From: CAJBLF01 sp041663325
GTDB taxonomy: Bacteria > Patescibacteriota > Gracilibacteria > Absconditabacterales > Absconditicoccaceae
DNA length: 43,163 bases
Direction of reading: 5' to 3'
Assembly (NCBI GenBank): GCA_041663325.1
Contig: JBAZRN010000009.1
Span: 1 to 43,163 of the forward strand
Part shown: positions 9,259-18,214 of the stretch, piece after piece
How the letters are laid out: each line of letters opens with the position of its first letter
Numbering within the stretch: position 1 is the stretch's first letter
The notes under the pieces: generated by a model
The model's input: the letters and a program-made list of their open reading frames with translations, nothing else
What the model was told of the DNA's origin: nothing
The model's database searches: none
Translations under genes and position numbers: made by a program

Positions 9259-10221
9259 CTATATTTCTATTTTCGTTTCTTTCCCGGTAAATGATTTTTT
9301 AAATACATCCACTCAGACGCATTCTCCCCTTGCATATTTTTTTTTCAGAACCACACCTATAAATCATTTCTTTGATACATCTATTCAGATACACTTTTCA
9401 CCTTCATATCTTTTACTCAATACTACTTTACCTATACTTGGGATCTCTGCAACAAACTCATTATATTCATTAAACTTAGGCGGATTTTCTTCAGAATATT
9501 TCTTTTCTTTTATTAATTTGAGAATCGGAGGGATTAATTCCTGTATTTCCGCATCATCATCAGAAGTAATATTTTTTTTAACCATGCATCGTTTTTTTTT
9601 ATTGACAATAAAAGCTATTCCATCACTATCAAAATCATTAATACGGTCATATTTTGATCCAATTATAAGATTTAAATACAAGTTTCCTTCGATATTTTTT
9701 TTAAGTTTTAGAAGATAATTTTCGATATCAGTAGTTTCTATCTGAATAATTCAATTTTCTTTATCTATGAAACTTATTTTTTTAGATCGCATAGGTGACT
9801 GTATTGTATGAATCTTATACCCACCATCACTCTTGTTCCTAAGCTGTACTAAACCATGTTTGTCATTCTTTACTGTAGTAAGAAGATAATCTTCTCAATA
9901 ATTGAACTTATGAAAACTATCTACATCAAGCACATAGGGATATGTAGTTATCATCTCTATTAACTTCTCGTGTTCACCCTCACCGGCATAAGCTGCTTTA
10001 AGAGTACTGTTATTTTCAAGGAAACTTAGCATTTTTTCTTGACGATGTTTAGTGATGATTTTTTTATTTTTCATATCTTCAAGAAACTCAGAAAAAAAGC
10101 CTGCTCATTCCATAAGATTTTGTACGAGCTCTTTATTTTTCTCAATAATAACTAATCTTTGAGAAACTTTTTCTATAATCTCTTTTTGCTCTTCAGGAGA
10201 GACGTTTTCTGGTGTGGGCAT
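9259..10221 (-). CDS. unknown protein with duplicated Cys-containing C-terminal module
   Basis: 320 aa with several UGA glycines. Residues 1-90 are helical and charged (MPTPENVSPEEQKEIIEKV...). The middle (95-250) alternates strands and Lys-rich segments. The C-terminus holds two copies of a ~24-residue module: RYEGEKCIGIDVSKKGF (ending at 287) and KYARGECVGVDVFKKSF (ending at 311), each with one Cys and the pattern VVL-x-K-x-[KR]-Y...C-[IV]-G-[IV]-DV-x-KK. They are 12/22 identical with an exact 24-residue spacing. It lies directly downstream of a radical SAM gene on the same strand. A repeated Cys module at the C-terminus next to radical SAM enzymes would suit a modified peptide substrate, but it may equally be a beta-hairpin repeat of a structural protein. 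I do not recognise a family. Confidence 0.62.
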
Positions 10222-10297
10222 GGCGATTGTTTACGAAAGTAAAAGTTTTGAATTATGTGAGATATTTATCTATCTTAAGTGTTTCAAAACACATTTT

Positions 10298-11629
10298 TTA
10301 TATCATCAAAAAATCATTGATTTTTTCTAAAACCCTATTTTCAAAATTGTCAGGGATTGATCAGCAACCTTTTTGTATCGCAACTTTACCATCAGGAAGA
10401 TTCAATAATTCTTCCTTCGCATAACATGGATTAGTAAGTGGCATATTATCTCATTTTTCTAATGCTTCTTTTCTCAAAACATAATTTAAAGATTTTTTTC
10501 GTTGTTCTAATAAGGGTCATGAGCTTCTTAAATCTTCTGTATACACATAGGGACTAGTTTCGTTACCGGGACATCACTGCAATCTCCCATCTTTTCTCTG
10601 CATAAATCCGCCTAAAAATTGATTACATGGGATACCTGCATATGGAGAAACTCAATCTTTTTTGATTTGTTCAATGGTTGTTAACTTGTTTTTAATTAAC
10701 ATTACATATATTTTTGCATAGAGATTGACTAATTTTTCTGTTTTAAAGTTTTCATCTTTTACCTCTTTTTGCTCCAACCCTTTTCCGCTTACCATAGTGG
10801 GAGCGACTATTATTGGTATATTTCTTTTTATTGCCCACTCGTATATTTTTTCCACTTCAGAGATATTATCGTCTAGAACCGGAGAGCAAATGAGTGTCAG
10901 TCTTTGATTGTTGTGGTCTTTGTTGAAACCCGTCTGTACAATATTCTCAAATCACCTGTTTCTTATCTCAAACAGATCGGGATTTTTCTTGGAATTGACT
11001 CTTTTGGATTCTGTGTCTTTGTTTGTGGAAGTGATACTAAAGAGCAAAGAAACATTTGGATAGGAATATATCTTTTTGCAAAATTCGGCAGAATTCATAC
11101 CAAATTTTTCTTTGGAATATTCATCTTTACCGAAAATCAAACCCTTAGTGAAAATTCCTATTCTGATATTATTATCTTTCAAAAAATCTAAAATTTCAAA
11201 TAATCTAGGATTATGCAGCAATTCTCCGGGACCAAGAAATTTTACCATTTTCAGTCCGCATTTTTTAGCTTCCAGCAACATTTCAAAAACTTCTTCTGTT
11301 TTCATCAGCGGATTATTTGTTTTTGTCTTGCAATCAAAACAATGTTCACAGCCTATATCGCAATTATATAATTCTTCTGCCCTTCTATTTAATGCCTGTT
11401 TATTCCTTTTATTCCTTTTATTTAATCCTTTGTTCACAGCTTCCACATATTTATCTTCAGAAATATTTATATCCATCGTCAAAAGCTTGGGAGTTCCATC
11501 TGACAATGTCTCTTTTAATTCTTCTCTCGTAAGAGCAAATGTTTGAGGTCGCAATTTGTAATCATCTGGATAACCATCAGTGAAGACCTCAAATATCTTT
11601 GGTAATCCGCTTTCTTTAAAATCTGCCAT
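10298..11629 (-). CDS. radical SAM protein (A)
   Basis: 443 aa. The iron-sulfur motif CDIGCEHCFDC gives C90, C94, C97. Typical radical SAM barrel segments follow: KMVKFLGPGELLHNPRL (the GGE-type SAM-binding site written as GPGE), IRIGIFTKG and VSLLFSIT. The C-terminal ~110 residues hold more cysteines (IPCNQFLGG, LQGCPGNET, NPCYAK, QKGCGS), consistent with a SPASM/twitch-like auxiliary cluster. The substrate is unknown. It is separated by 62 bases from the 174-aa gene upstream and 76 bases from the 320-aa gene downstream. Standard-code reading splits it at 10952, 10652 and later. Confidence 0.84.
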
Positions 11630-11691
11630 TTCGAATAAGTTTTAGTAAATAAATATGATATTTTAGATATTTTTATTGGGTATTCATTTTA

Positions 11692-12216
11692 CTATGTTTC
11701 GTCAGCGTAAGAGTGTTTGGGTTGGATAAGGTTCATGGTTTCTGAAGATTCAGTTTCCGATGTAACTTTTTCTATTACATTAGGATATCCTGATATGTAA
11801 TTTAGTACCAATGTTTTTTCTTCCTCAGTGAATTTATATTCATCACTTTTCTTTTCTATTGTCTCTAACATTAATGTCTGTAATTTTTTTGGTAGAGGTA
11901 TCATATCCTCCATTTTCGCCAAAATAGTAAGCAAATAGTGTGTCTCTGTCGGACCGAAAAAGCTATCTATTGTGCTGCTTTCCTTTATTTTCATAAAAAT
12001 CTTTCGTGATATTTCTCTTAATAGCTCTCTTGTCTGTACTGGTGTTTTTCAACCAAAGACTTCTTTTCGATTGGAAATAGGCGGTTCAGATTCACTTTCT
12101 TTTGGTTTTTGGAGAACCACAACTATTTCCTGTTTTTTTTCTTCTTGCTGGAGAAAAATCCTTTTTGAGCCAAACATTCTGGCAAACAAATTGTTTTTTT
12201 TATTGAGCTCAGTCAT
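11692..12216 (-). CDS. unknown protein ending in a copy of the next enzyme's N-terminus
   Basis: 174 aa, basic N-terminal half, acidic helical C-terminal half (LETIEKKSDEYKFTEEEK). Its last 14 residues, MNLIQPKHSYADET, are nearly identical to the first 14 of the B12-type radical SAM protein encoded immediately upstream (MDLIQPKHSYADET), and the DNA matches too (11698-11735 versus 13583-13620). This looks like a duplication that copied the beginning of the enzyme gene onto the end of this one, or a truncated second enzyme copy. I see no known family. It has one UGA glycine (VFGGKT) and lies between two radical SAM genes on the same strand. Confidence 0.6.
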
Positions 12217-12263
12217 GGGAATATTGAATAAGTAAAATGTTTGAATTATGATAGATATTTTGT

Positions 12264-13622
12264 TTACCTATCATACTTTCCCATATTTTCTCTTTTTTTT
12301 GTTTCCAAAACTTCTTTTGAATCTCATATCTCATAGGGAATGATAGGCAAAGTAGTATTTCAAGGCAGTTTGCACATTTCTAAATAGTAGTAATTTACTA
12401 AATTTCTAAAGTCTCTCTCTGGATGAGTAAGTTTACTCGCGAGAGCAGTAAAATCTAACGACTGGAATAATGTGGGATTTTCTATAAACAGATTAATTTC
12501 GTTTTTGAAATCAGGATTTTTTCGTCCATCATTTCATGGAATGAATGATTTAGCCACATGAGGTCTAGGCACTGCTCAATAGTTCTGAACCATTGCCTCT
12601 ACAAATTCGTAAGCATTTCTCAAACTCTTTTCCGTATCGACTCCATTATGTCCGAAGACCATGAGCAGTTCTGGAGTGATATTGTACTTCTCTTTGGACA
12701 AACGAATAGCGTCCAGAATATCTTTTTCATTATTCTGCGGCTTTTTTATTCCTTTCCAAATCTCAGGTCACATGCCATCTACTCCGTATCAGACATTATT
12801 GAATCCTGCTTTGACTAATTTTTCCAATATTGCAGGATGATTTTTGTCCAAGGTTATAAATGACTTGGTTCCCGCAAGCCCACGAAGAGAAAAAGCGAAT
12901 CTGGGATTATTTTTTTTGATCTGCAAAATCATATCAGCAAATCACTCTAATTGCCTGGAAGATTGGAATACATCGAGATTGGACATATAGATACTTACCT
13001 GATTTTTTCATGATTTTTGCAATCTCTCGACTATATAGCAGAGGTCTGCATACATCACCCCTTCATCTCTGTACTCTTCTTTCTGATTTTTTACTGCAGC
13101 ACAGAAATCGCAGTCAAACTTACATCATTGAGAGACATAGAAAGAAATTTCTCTCGTGAAATATTCCTGGAAATCCTCATCAGACAATTTCTCGTACATA
13201 GGAATCAGAGAGATATTATGTCAGTCAGATATATTTTTTATTCAAGGCTTCATGCCATTAGTAACGTTCTTGCCAAATAAACTTTGAAACTGATTATCAT
13301 CCAGTCACAATGTTTTTCATGTTTTGGATGCCTTTTGTGTAAGAACTTGTCCTCCGAGGATAAAAATTAATTCATTGCAGAATTTTTGTCTCAGCTGCTG
13401 TATTGTCTGTATAGCAACTGGAATATACGGTGCTCAAAGCAAATTTATGCCGACAACATTTGAGCTGAGTGATGTTGTTTCTCTCAGATTTTCATCATGC
13501 AGAGAAATATCTACTCAATTGTTTTCAAGAATAGATCCTACCGTCCACAACGACGTATTGGTATAGATGTGTCATTGAGACGTTTCGTCAGCATAAGAGT
13601 GTTTAGGTTGGATAAGGTCCAT
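12264..13622 (-). CDS. B12-binding-type radical SAM protein
   Basis: 452 aa. The N-terminal ~115 residues have the layout of a cobalamin-binding Rossmann domain (LIQPKHSYADE, NNGVDISLHDENL, SNVVGINLLGAPYIP, LIFILGGQVL). The radical SAM motif follows at C167, C171, C174 (CKFDCDFC). The C-terminal half continues the barrel (VSIYMSNLDVF, FNNVGYGVDG). Members of this class do methylations, ring contractions and other radical chemistry on small molecules or peptides. The start ATG at 13622 is supported by the near-identical 14-residue copy ending the 174-aa gene at 11692. The gap to the next gene upstream is 31 bases, so they are probably co-transcribed. Many glycines are UGA. Confidence 0.84.
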
Positions 13623-13653
13623 TTCGGTATATGATTTATTATATAAATGCGTA

Positions 13654-14433
13654 TTATTTAGCTTCTCGCGGCAAATTTTCTCATTCAGCGATATGGTAGG
13701 TGATGTCTTTGTTTGGTTTTATGCTCACAGACTCATTTTCCTCATCATAGAATATCGATAGCCATTCATTATCTCGTAAATTTTCTCATTCTGGAAGCAT
13801 ACTTTGAGCAGCATCTATTATGTTCGGAAACGGTGGCTCATCTTCTTCTTCAGCACCTTCTGTATTTTCTATTTTCCATTTCATAAGTGCGGAAGGGACA
13901 TTTAATATAAATTCTGGATGTTTTATTCTCCTGTCGGTTTCTCTTCTTTCTCAGAAATATTCTAACATAGAGACAACAATATCGTCTGCGTATATGCTGC
14001 GTATTTCCAATAATTCTATACAGAACCTGTGCAATTCGCCCAAGAATAAAAATTCATGTTTTTGTTCGTCAAAGAGGAGATCGAGTTCTACAAACATACT
14101 ATCAGTAAGGCCCCCTATGTTTTCTCTATCACCGCTTCCGATTTCTCTCAATACATTACATACAGCTTCACGTATGAGTGTGTAATATTCATTTCTATTT
14201 TCGCAGTCCTTCTTGATTTTGGGAAAGAATATTTTTGTTAACTCTCTTGCTTTGCCGAAGTTTTTTTCTGCGATAAAATGTGTGATGATTTCATCTGGCG
14301 TCTTATCCAACAAACCAAAGATTTCTTTTGCTCTAGCATCGCTATTGCGCTCATTGATAAAGCTACCCAACAATCCTATATTACTTAGCGTAGCTAATCA
14401 TTCTGCATTATTAGTTGCATTGTTTGTTTTCAT
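13654..14433 (-). CDS. unknown helical protein with acidic tail
   Basis: 259 aa. Residues 1-170 look all-helical (LGSFINERNSDARAKEIFG, DEIITHFIAEKNFGKARE, CIELLEIRSIYADDIVVSM). The last third is acidic and includes EGAEEEDEPPFPNII and two [PA]EGEN segments (LPEGENLRDNE and IAEGENLPRE). It sits between two radical SAM genes with 25-31-base gaps, so it is probably an operon partner, perhaps an accessory or substrate-carrier protein; that role is inferred from position only. It was readable past 13951 only with UGA as Gly. Confidence 0.6.
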
Positions 14434-14458
14434 AAGATTAGTTATAAAAAATAAAATA

Positions 14459-15472
14459 TTATACTGAGGTTCTATATACGCAGGTTCCATCGCAGTTCTC
14501 GCAATTATGCTTTGGATAGGTCTTTAAAATACGCTTCTTCAATTCTTGCAGACTCGCGTCTTTGATATTTCCAACTACGTTTGGATTTCCGGCACATGCG
14601 CTTACATCGCCATTGCCAAATATCTGCAGAAATTCCACACAGGGTGTGGTGAAAAAGTTATTTACTATTTTATGATTGAAGCCATATTCCTGATCTATTT
14701 TCTGAACAAGTGTTCATAACTGCAGTTTATCTTCTTCAGACAGCACATTATCTTTATCAAAATCTTTGGTGCCGCTGCGTCCTGATGGCAAATAGGTCGT
14801 AAAAACCACTCGGATATTATTTTCTCTGCAATATCTCAACGTTTTTTCCACTTCGTGGATATTTCTCTTGGATACTACCATGTCGAATCACAAACGCGTC
14901 GTACCATCCTCTCTGAGAGCGTTGAATCCTTCCTCTATCAAAAGCTGTATCGCTTCGTTCCTCTGTTGGAAATACATTCATGTTTTGTCTCAAACGACTC
15001 GATTTTGATATTCTTCGTTCCGTAGACTATCGCATTTGGGGCAGACGCTCGCTCAAGTAGCTTTTACTCTTTTGACGAAACTTCTGTCTCTCATTTTAGT
15101 CGCGGCATCAGTGAAGATAATAGGCTGGAGTCCTTTAGATGCTGTGTATTCTATAATCTCGAAAAAGTGCTTATCCAGGGTTGGTTCTCCTTCGCCTAAG
15201 AAATCGATCGCCTTGACTCACATATCAGCGAGCTGGTCTATGATGCTTTTGATCTCCTCTAACGATAAAGTAACCTTTAATTTATCAGTAAAACAATGAA
15301 AGCAATTATGCAGACAAGCAGCGGTCATCACTCTGAGATCAGCGACTCTTCTGACAATCGACGGATTGGTAAAATCTTTCTCTAAAATATTCCATCCTTC
15401 CAAAGCAGCTCCGATCCCTTTTGGAACCTGCCCTAATCGAAAGTAATTTTCTTTAGTTAGATTTGAGTTCAT
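14459..15472 (-). CDS. radical SAM protein with SPASM-like C-terminal cluster (B)
   Basis: 337 aa. The iron-sulfur motif CLHNCFHC gives C53, C57, C60. The SAM-binding GGE-like strand is IDFLGEGEPTL (GEGEP). The C-terminal Cys set (TTPCVEFLQIFG, VSACAGNPNVVG, NCENCDGTC) fits an auxiliary SPASM/twitch [4Fe-4S] cluster, which is common in enzymes that modify peptides or proteins. FDMVVSKRNIHEV is the mid-barrel region. The stop is 25 bases before the downstream unknown gene, and the SDR gene starts its 3' end 24 bases upstream, so these genes look like one operon. Confidence 0.85.
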
Positions 15473-15496
15473 GAATAATTTATAATAATAAATAAA

Positions 15497-16519
15497 TTAC
15501 GATCCTTGATGAGGGAATTGTGATTTGGAGACCATATTCACTGCAGCAATATGCGCTGGAGAAGTTAGGATGGTATTTACTACCTGCCCTACCGCTGTAG
15601 GAGGCATGAGAACGATATCATCATCAGTATTCCGTCCGCCACTATGTTCTGCGCTTATATCTCTTACTGCTTTTCTTGTCTCTAAAGCGTCATACATACC
15701 GGTATCGACAGCTCATGGTCTGACTGTACTTACTCGAATATTATCTTTATATAATTTCAGCATTACTACATTGGCATATTTATCTATCGCTGCTTTTGCT
15801 GTGCAATGGCTGGATCATAAGGCATATCAGCGGATTGCGCTCATAGAACTGATGATAACTATTTTGGATTCTTGCTGTTTCTTGAGTATCGGCAGAATTT
15901 CTTTCATCAGAATGTGAGTCCCGTTGATCACTGTTGTAATCTCTGCGTCTATCAATCAAACGTCCATTTCTTCCAATGGCAAATAAGGATTATCATTTTT
16001 TAATTGATAACTCCCCGCTCAGAGTCCTACAGATTGTACTCGATATATCGGTTTGTCTGTCGGTAATTTGGACACAAACTCTTTCACTGATTGTTCATCA
16101 AGCAGATCTACTGCAGTTCAATCAATATGAAGAGTCTTATCATAGTTGAGAGCCATATGACCATCTATCTTCACTCCAGATGATAAATCATTAAGCAGAG
16201 CATCCCTAATTCATTTTATTTTATCTTCATTATGTCACACCATAACGACATCAGCTCAATTTCGAGCAAGAACTGCTGCGATAGCTGTGCCGATATTTGC
16301 CTTCATTTCTTGAATATCACAACCATGATGACGTATCGTTCCATCTTGACCTTTTATTCATGGTTTCAATCCATGATTAATAAAAACCTCATCATGTGTT
16401 GGTTTACCATCAACAATATCATGGAACACATGTTCAACTGGTTTATACCCGCATCCAGTAACGATAATTCTTTTCCCCTCGAGTAAGAATGTTCTTGGTG
16501 TGTTTGTAATTCTGTGCAT
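15497..16519 (-). CDS. short-chain dehydrogenase/reductase with Tyr-to-His substitution
   Basis: 340 aa, NAD(P)-binding Rossmann fold. The usual TGxxxGIG loop is split: RIIVTGCGYKPVEH (18-30), then an insert of ~40 residues (HDIVDGKPTHDEVFINHG...), and the second glycine part KANIGTAIAAVLARNGADVVMV (73-94). The active-site region is VIISSMSAIRGYALGSSHCTAKAA: Ser225 and Lys242 are in place but the catalytic Tyr position is His238 (codon CAT). The cofactor-side VRPGAVDTGM is normal. It may have altered chemistry, or be a non-redox or structural SDR. It is co-oriented with and 24 bases from the radical SAM gene downstream, so it likely works in the same pathway. Confidence 0.82.
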
Positions 16520-16545
16520 GGCGTGAAGTAGAAAGATATAAAAGG

Positions 16546-16995
16546 TTACTTTTGACCAGGAGAGAGCTCATAATCATAGCTATAAAAAGTCGTTCCGTGA
16601 ATGTCTCTTGGTGCGTCGTCTCGTAAAGATGTGTAAGTCTTAATATCATTCTCCTTCTTGGATCTTTTTCTTTCAAGGATCGTTATGATGCGTTTTGCAT
16701 CATCCAAAGATAAGGATCATGAGCGTATTTTAGGGACATCAATATCGACTCCTATAGCGTTCCGATCTACTTCATAAAAACCTAATGGTCACTTGGATTT
16801 TCTAGTTGCATTGCATCCAAGCTCTTTGACATATCCACCAATAAATCTTTCATTGACGACAATCCTATATCTTTTACGATTCTCCAATTCATCCAACGCC
16901 TCTATCAGATTCTTTCTACACTCTTCTGAGAGGTTTTTTACGAAGATATTTGCGCCTTCTATTGTTTGCAGTTGGTCGTTTGTTTCCATTGTCAT
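16546..16995 (-). CDS. unknown protein, first gene of the radical SAM block
   Basis: 149 aa from ATG 16995 (or 147 aa from the second ATG at 16989). It begins with a helical part (EGANIFVKNLSEECRKNLIE), then RYRIVVNERFIGGYVKELGC, and a Lys/Arg/Asp-rich second half ending FYSYDYELSPGQK. There is a single Cys. It is a soluble-looking protein with no family I recognise. It is preceded by a promoter at 17034-17062 and followed after 26 bases by the SDR gene, so it is probably the first gene of the operon that includes the SDR, radical SAM B, the 259-aa protein and the B12-type enzyme. Confidence 0.6.
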
Positions 16996-17033
16996 ACCAT
17001 TAAAGAATAAATATTGACATCTGGAGAATAGAT

Positions 17034-17062
17034 TATTTAATATAAAAATCAAGATGAGTCAA
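17034..17062 (-). promoter_or_regulatory. promoter of the radical SAM block
   Basis: Minus strand TTGACT (17062-17057), 17-bp spacer, TAAATA (17039-17034), about 40 bases before the ATG at 16995. One mismatch at -35 and two at -10. Confidence 0.5.
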
Positions 17063-17207
17063 TAAAAATATGTAGTAGAAGTTCTTCTACAGGAGGTTAC
17101 GAGTGATGAGTTGTGAGTAACGAGAAAAATAGGGAAATGGATTTGTCTTGTTTTTTCGTCGTAAATGGATAGACTACAGTCACTAATTTAGTTCATAAAA
17201 AAATATT

Positions 17208-17372
17208 ATGACTACAAACGACATCAGAAAACTTCTCAAGCCCCAAGAATATTTGCTGCTTTCAGAAAAGCTCTATGAGCTAGCAGAAGACCTGGAAGAT
17301 GCTTATCGAATCCAAAAGAACAAAAACAACCTTAAAAGATCTCTTTATAAGGATGCTGATGTTTTAAAATAA
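17208..17372 (+). CDS. small helical protein
   Basis: 54 aa from the ATG at 17208, ending in UAA: MTTNDIRKLLKPQEYLLL, then SEKLYELAEDLEDAYRIQ and a Lys-rich end. It looks like one amphipathic helical hairpin. It lies 39 bases before hicB on the same strand and may be the first gene of that operon. There is no family I recognise and no glycine, so the code gives no test. Confidence 0.5.
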   Translation: MTTNDIRKLLKPQEYLLLSEKLYELAEDLEDAYRIQKNKNNLKRSLYKDADVLK

Positions 17373-17411
17373 TACAATAATTTAATGTTTTACCATTATT
17401 ACAAAATCATC

Positions 17412-17636
17412 ATGAATCAATTGCCTATTATTACCTATCAAGATGAAGATGGAATATTTATCGCTGAATGCCCTTTGATACAAGGATTTCATACTCATGG
17501 AAAAAATATTCAAGAATTGTACAACAATATTGAAGAAGTAAAAGAGCTTTTTAAAGAAGAAATTCAAACACTACAAAACAAGAAAAACTATAATTATTTG
17601 TCTGTTTCACTTTTACCTGTAACATTAGCAATATAA
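17412..17636 (+). CDS. hicB: HicB-family antitoxin (second module)
   Basis: 74 aa. It has the HicB core: LPIITYQDEDGIFIAECPLI (strands 1-2), then QGFHTHGKNIQELYNNIEEV and a C-terminal helix-strand. The start is set at ATG 17412 because this gives the family's usual N-terminus; the ATG nine codons earlier adds a Tyr-rich leader. Its UAA overlaps the hicA ATG (TAATG). It neutralises HicA and probably represses the operon. It is not close in sequence to the hicB at 4408, so the two modules are probably not cross-reacting copies. Confidence 0.85.
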   Translation: MNQLPIITYQDEDGIFIAECPLIQGFHTHGKNIQELYNNIEEVKELFKEEIQTLQNKKNYNYLSVSLLPVTLAI

Positions 17637-17848
17637 TGTGATATCTAGTAATTAGCTGAAAAGAATTGATCCAAAAACTTGAATCCAAATGATGAAAACA
17701 AGTGAAACAAGTAGGAAGTCATGTTAAGTTTCAACTACATAATTTCATTACCACAATCCCCACGCATTGAAACGATGATCTACCCAAATGAACACTCAAA
17801 AAAATATGTAAGGATCTTCAAATAGATTACGATTTCATTAAAAGTTAA
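17636..17848 (+). CDS. hicA: HicA-family mRNA interferase toxin (second module)
   Basis: 70 aa, invisible with UGA as stop: the second codon and five others are UGA. With Gly the sequence begins MGYLVISGKELIQKLESKGG and continues with VGSHVKFQ (catalytic His in the GSH motif), FITTIPTHGNDDLPKGTLKK and a last helix. The GSH and (P)xHxxxDLxKGTLxxI patterns are the HicA signature. The start overlaps the hicB stop by one base. A UGA at codon 2 means a standard-code host would make no toxin at all. Confidence 0.9.
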
Positions 17849-17882
17849 AATTATTTCGATTATATAACCTATTATCTCTATC

Positions 17883-18209
17883 ATGACTCGCATCCCTATC
17901 AAAGATTTCCATCCCGGTGCATATCTCCTTGAAGAGCTTCAAGCAAGAAATATTTCTCAGGTAACTTTCGCCAAAGTAATAGGCAAAAATCCTGTAGAAG
18001 TAAATAGCCTTATCAATGGCAAAAGAAACATCACTCCTGAACGAGCCGTTCTTATTTCTGCCGCTTTGGGTACTCAGCCATACGTTTGGACAAATTTACA
18101 ACAAAGTTATGATCTCAAAAAAACCGAGAAGAAAATTTCAACGAACAAGATAGGAGCGATCAAACAAAGAGCATTGAAATATTTCGCTGTCACGCCACAA
18201 TATGCGTAA
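17883..18209 (+). CDS. higA: HigA-type XRE antitoxin
   Basis: 108 aa. It has the HigA/VapI helix-turn-helix signature: HPGAYLLEELQARNISQVTF, then AKVIGKNPVEVNSLINGKRN, ITPERAVLISAALGTQPYVW and a Lys-rich tail. Such proteins bind operators of higBA loci and neutralise HigB. No HigB-like gene precedes or follows it, and it lies 34 bases after hicA, so it is an orphan antitoxin or an extra regulator of the hicBA locus. All glycines are GGN. The start ATG has no obvious Shine-Dalgarno. Confidence 0.85.
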   Translation: MTRIPIKDFHPGAYLLEELQARNISQVTFAKVIGKNPVEVNSLINGKRNITPERAVLISAALGTQPYVWTNLQQSYDLKKTEKKISTNKIGAIKQRALKYFAVTPQYA

Positions 18210-18214
18210 TTATT

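Noticed and set aside
11076..11546. 156-aa plus-strand open frame
   Set aside because: Shadow of the radical SAM gene at 10298-11629; its composition is that of reversed coding DNA.
16443..16676. 77-aa minus-strand open frame
   Set aside because: It overlaps the SDR and the 149-aa gene in another frame; both of those are better supported.
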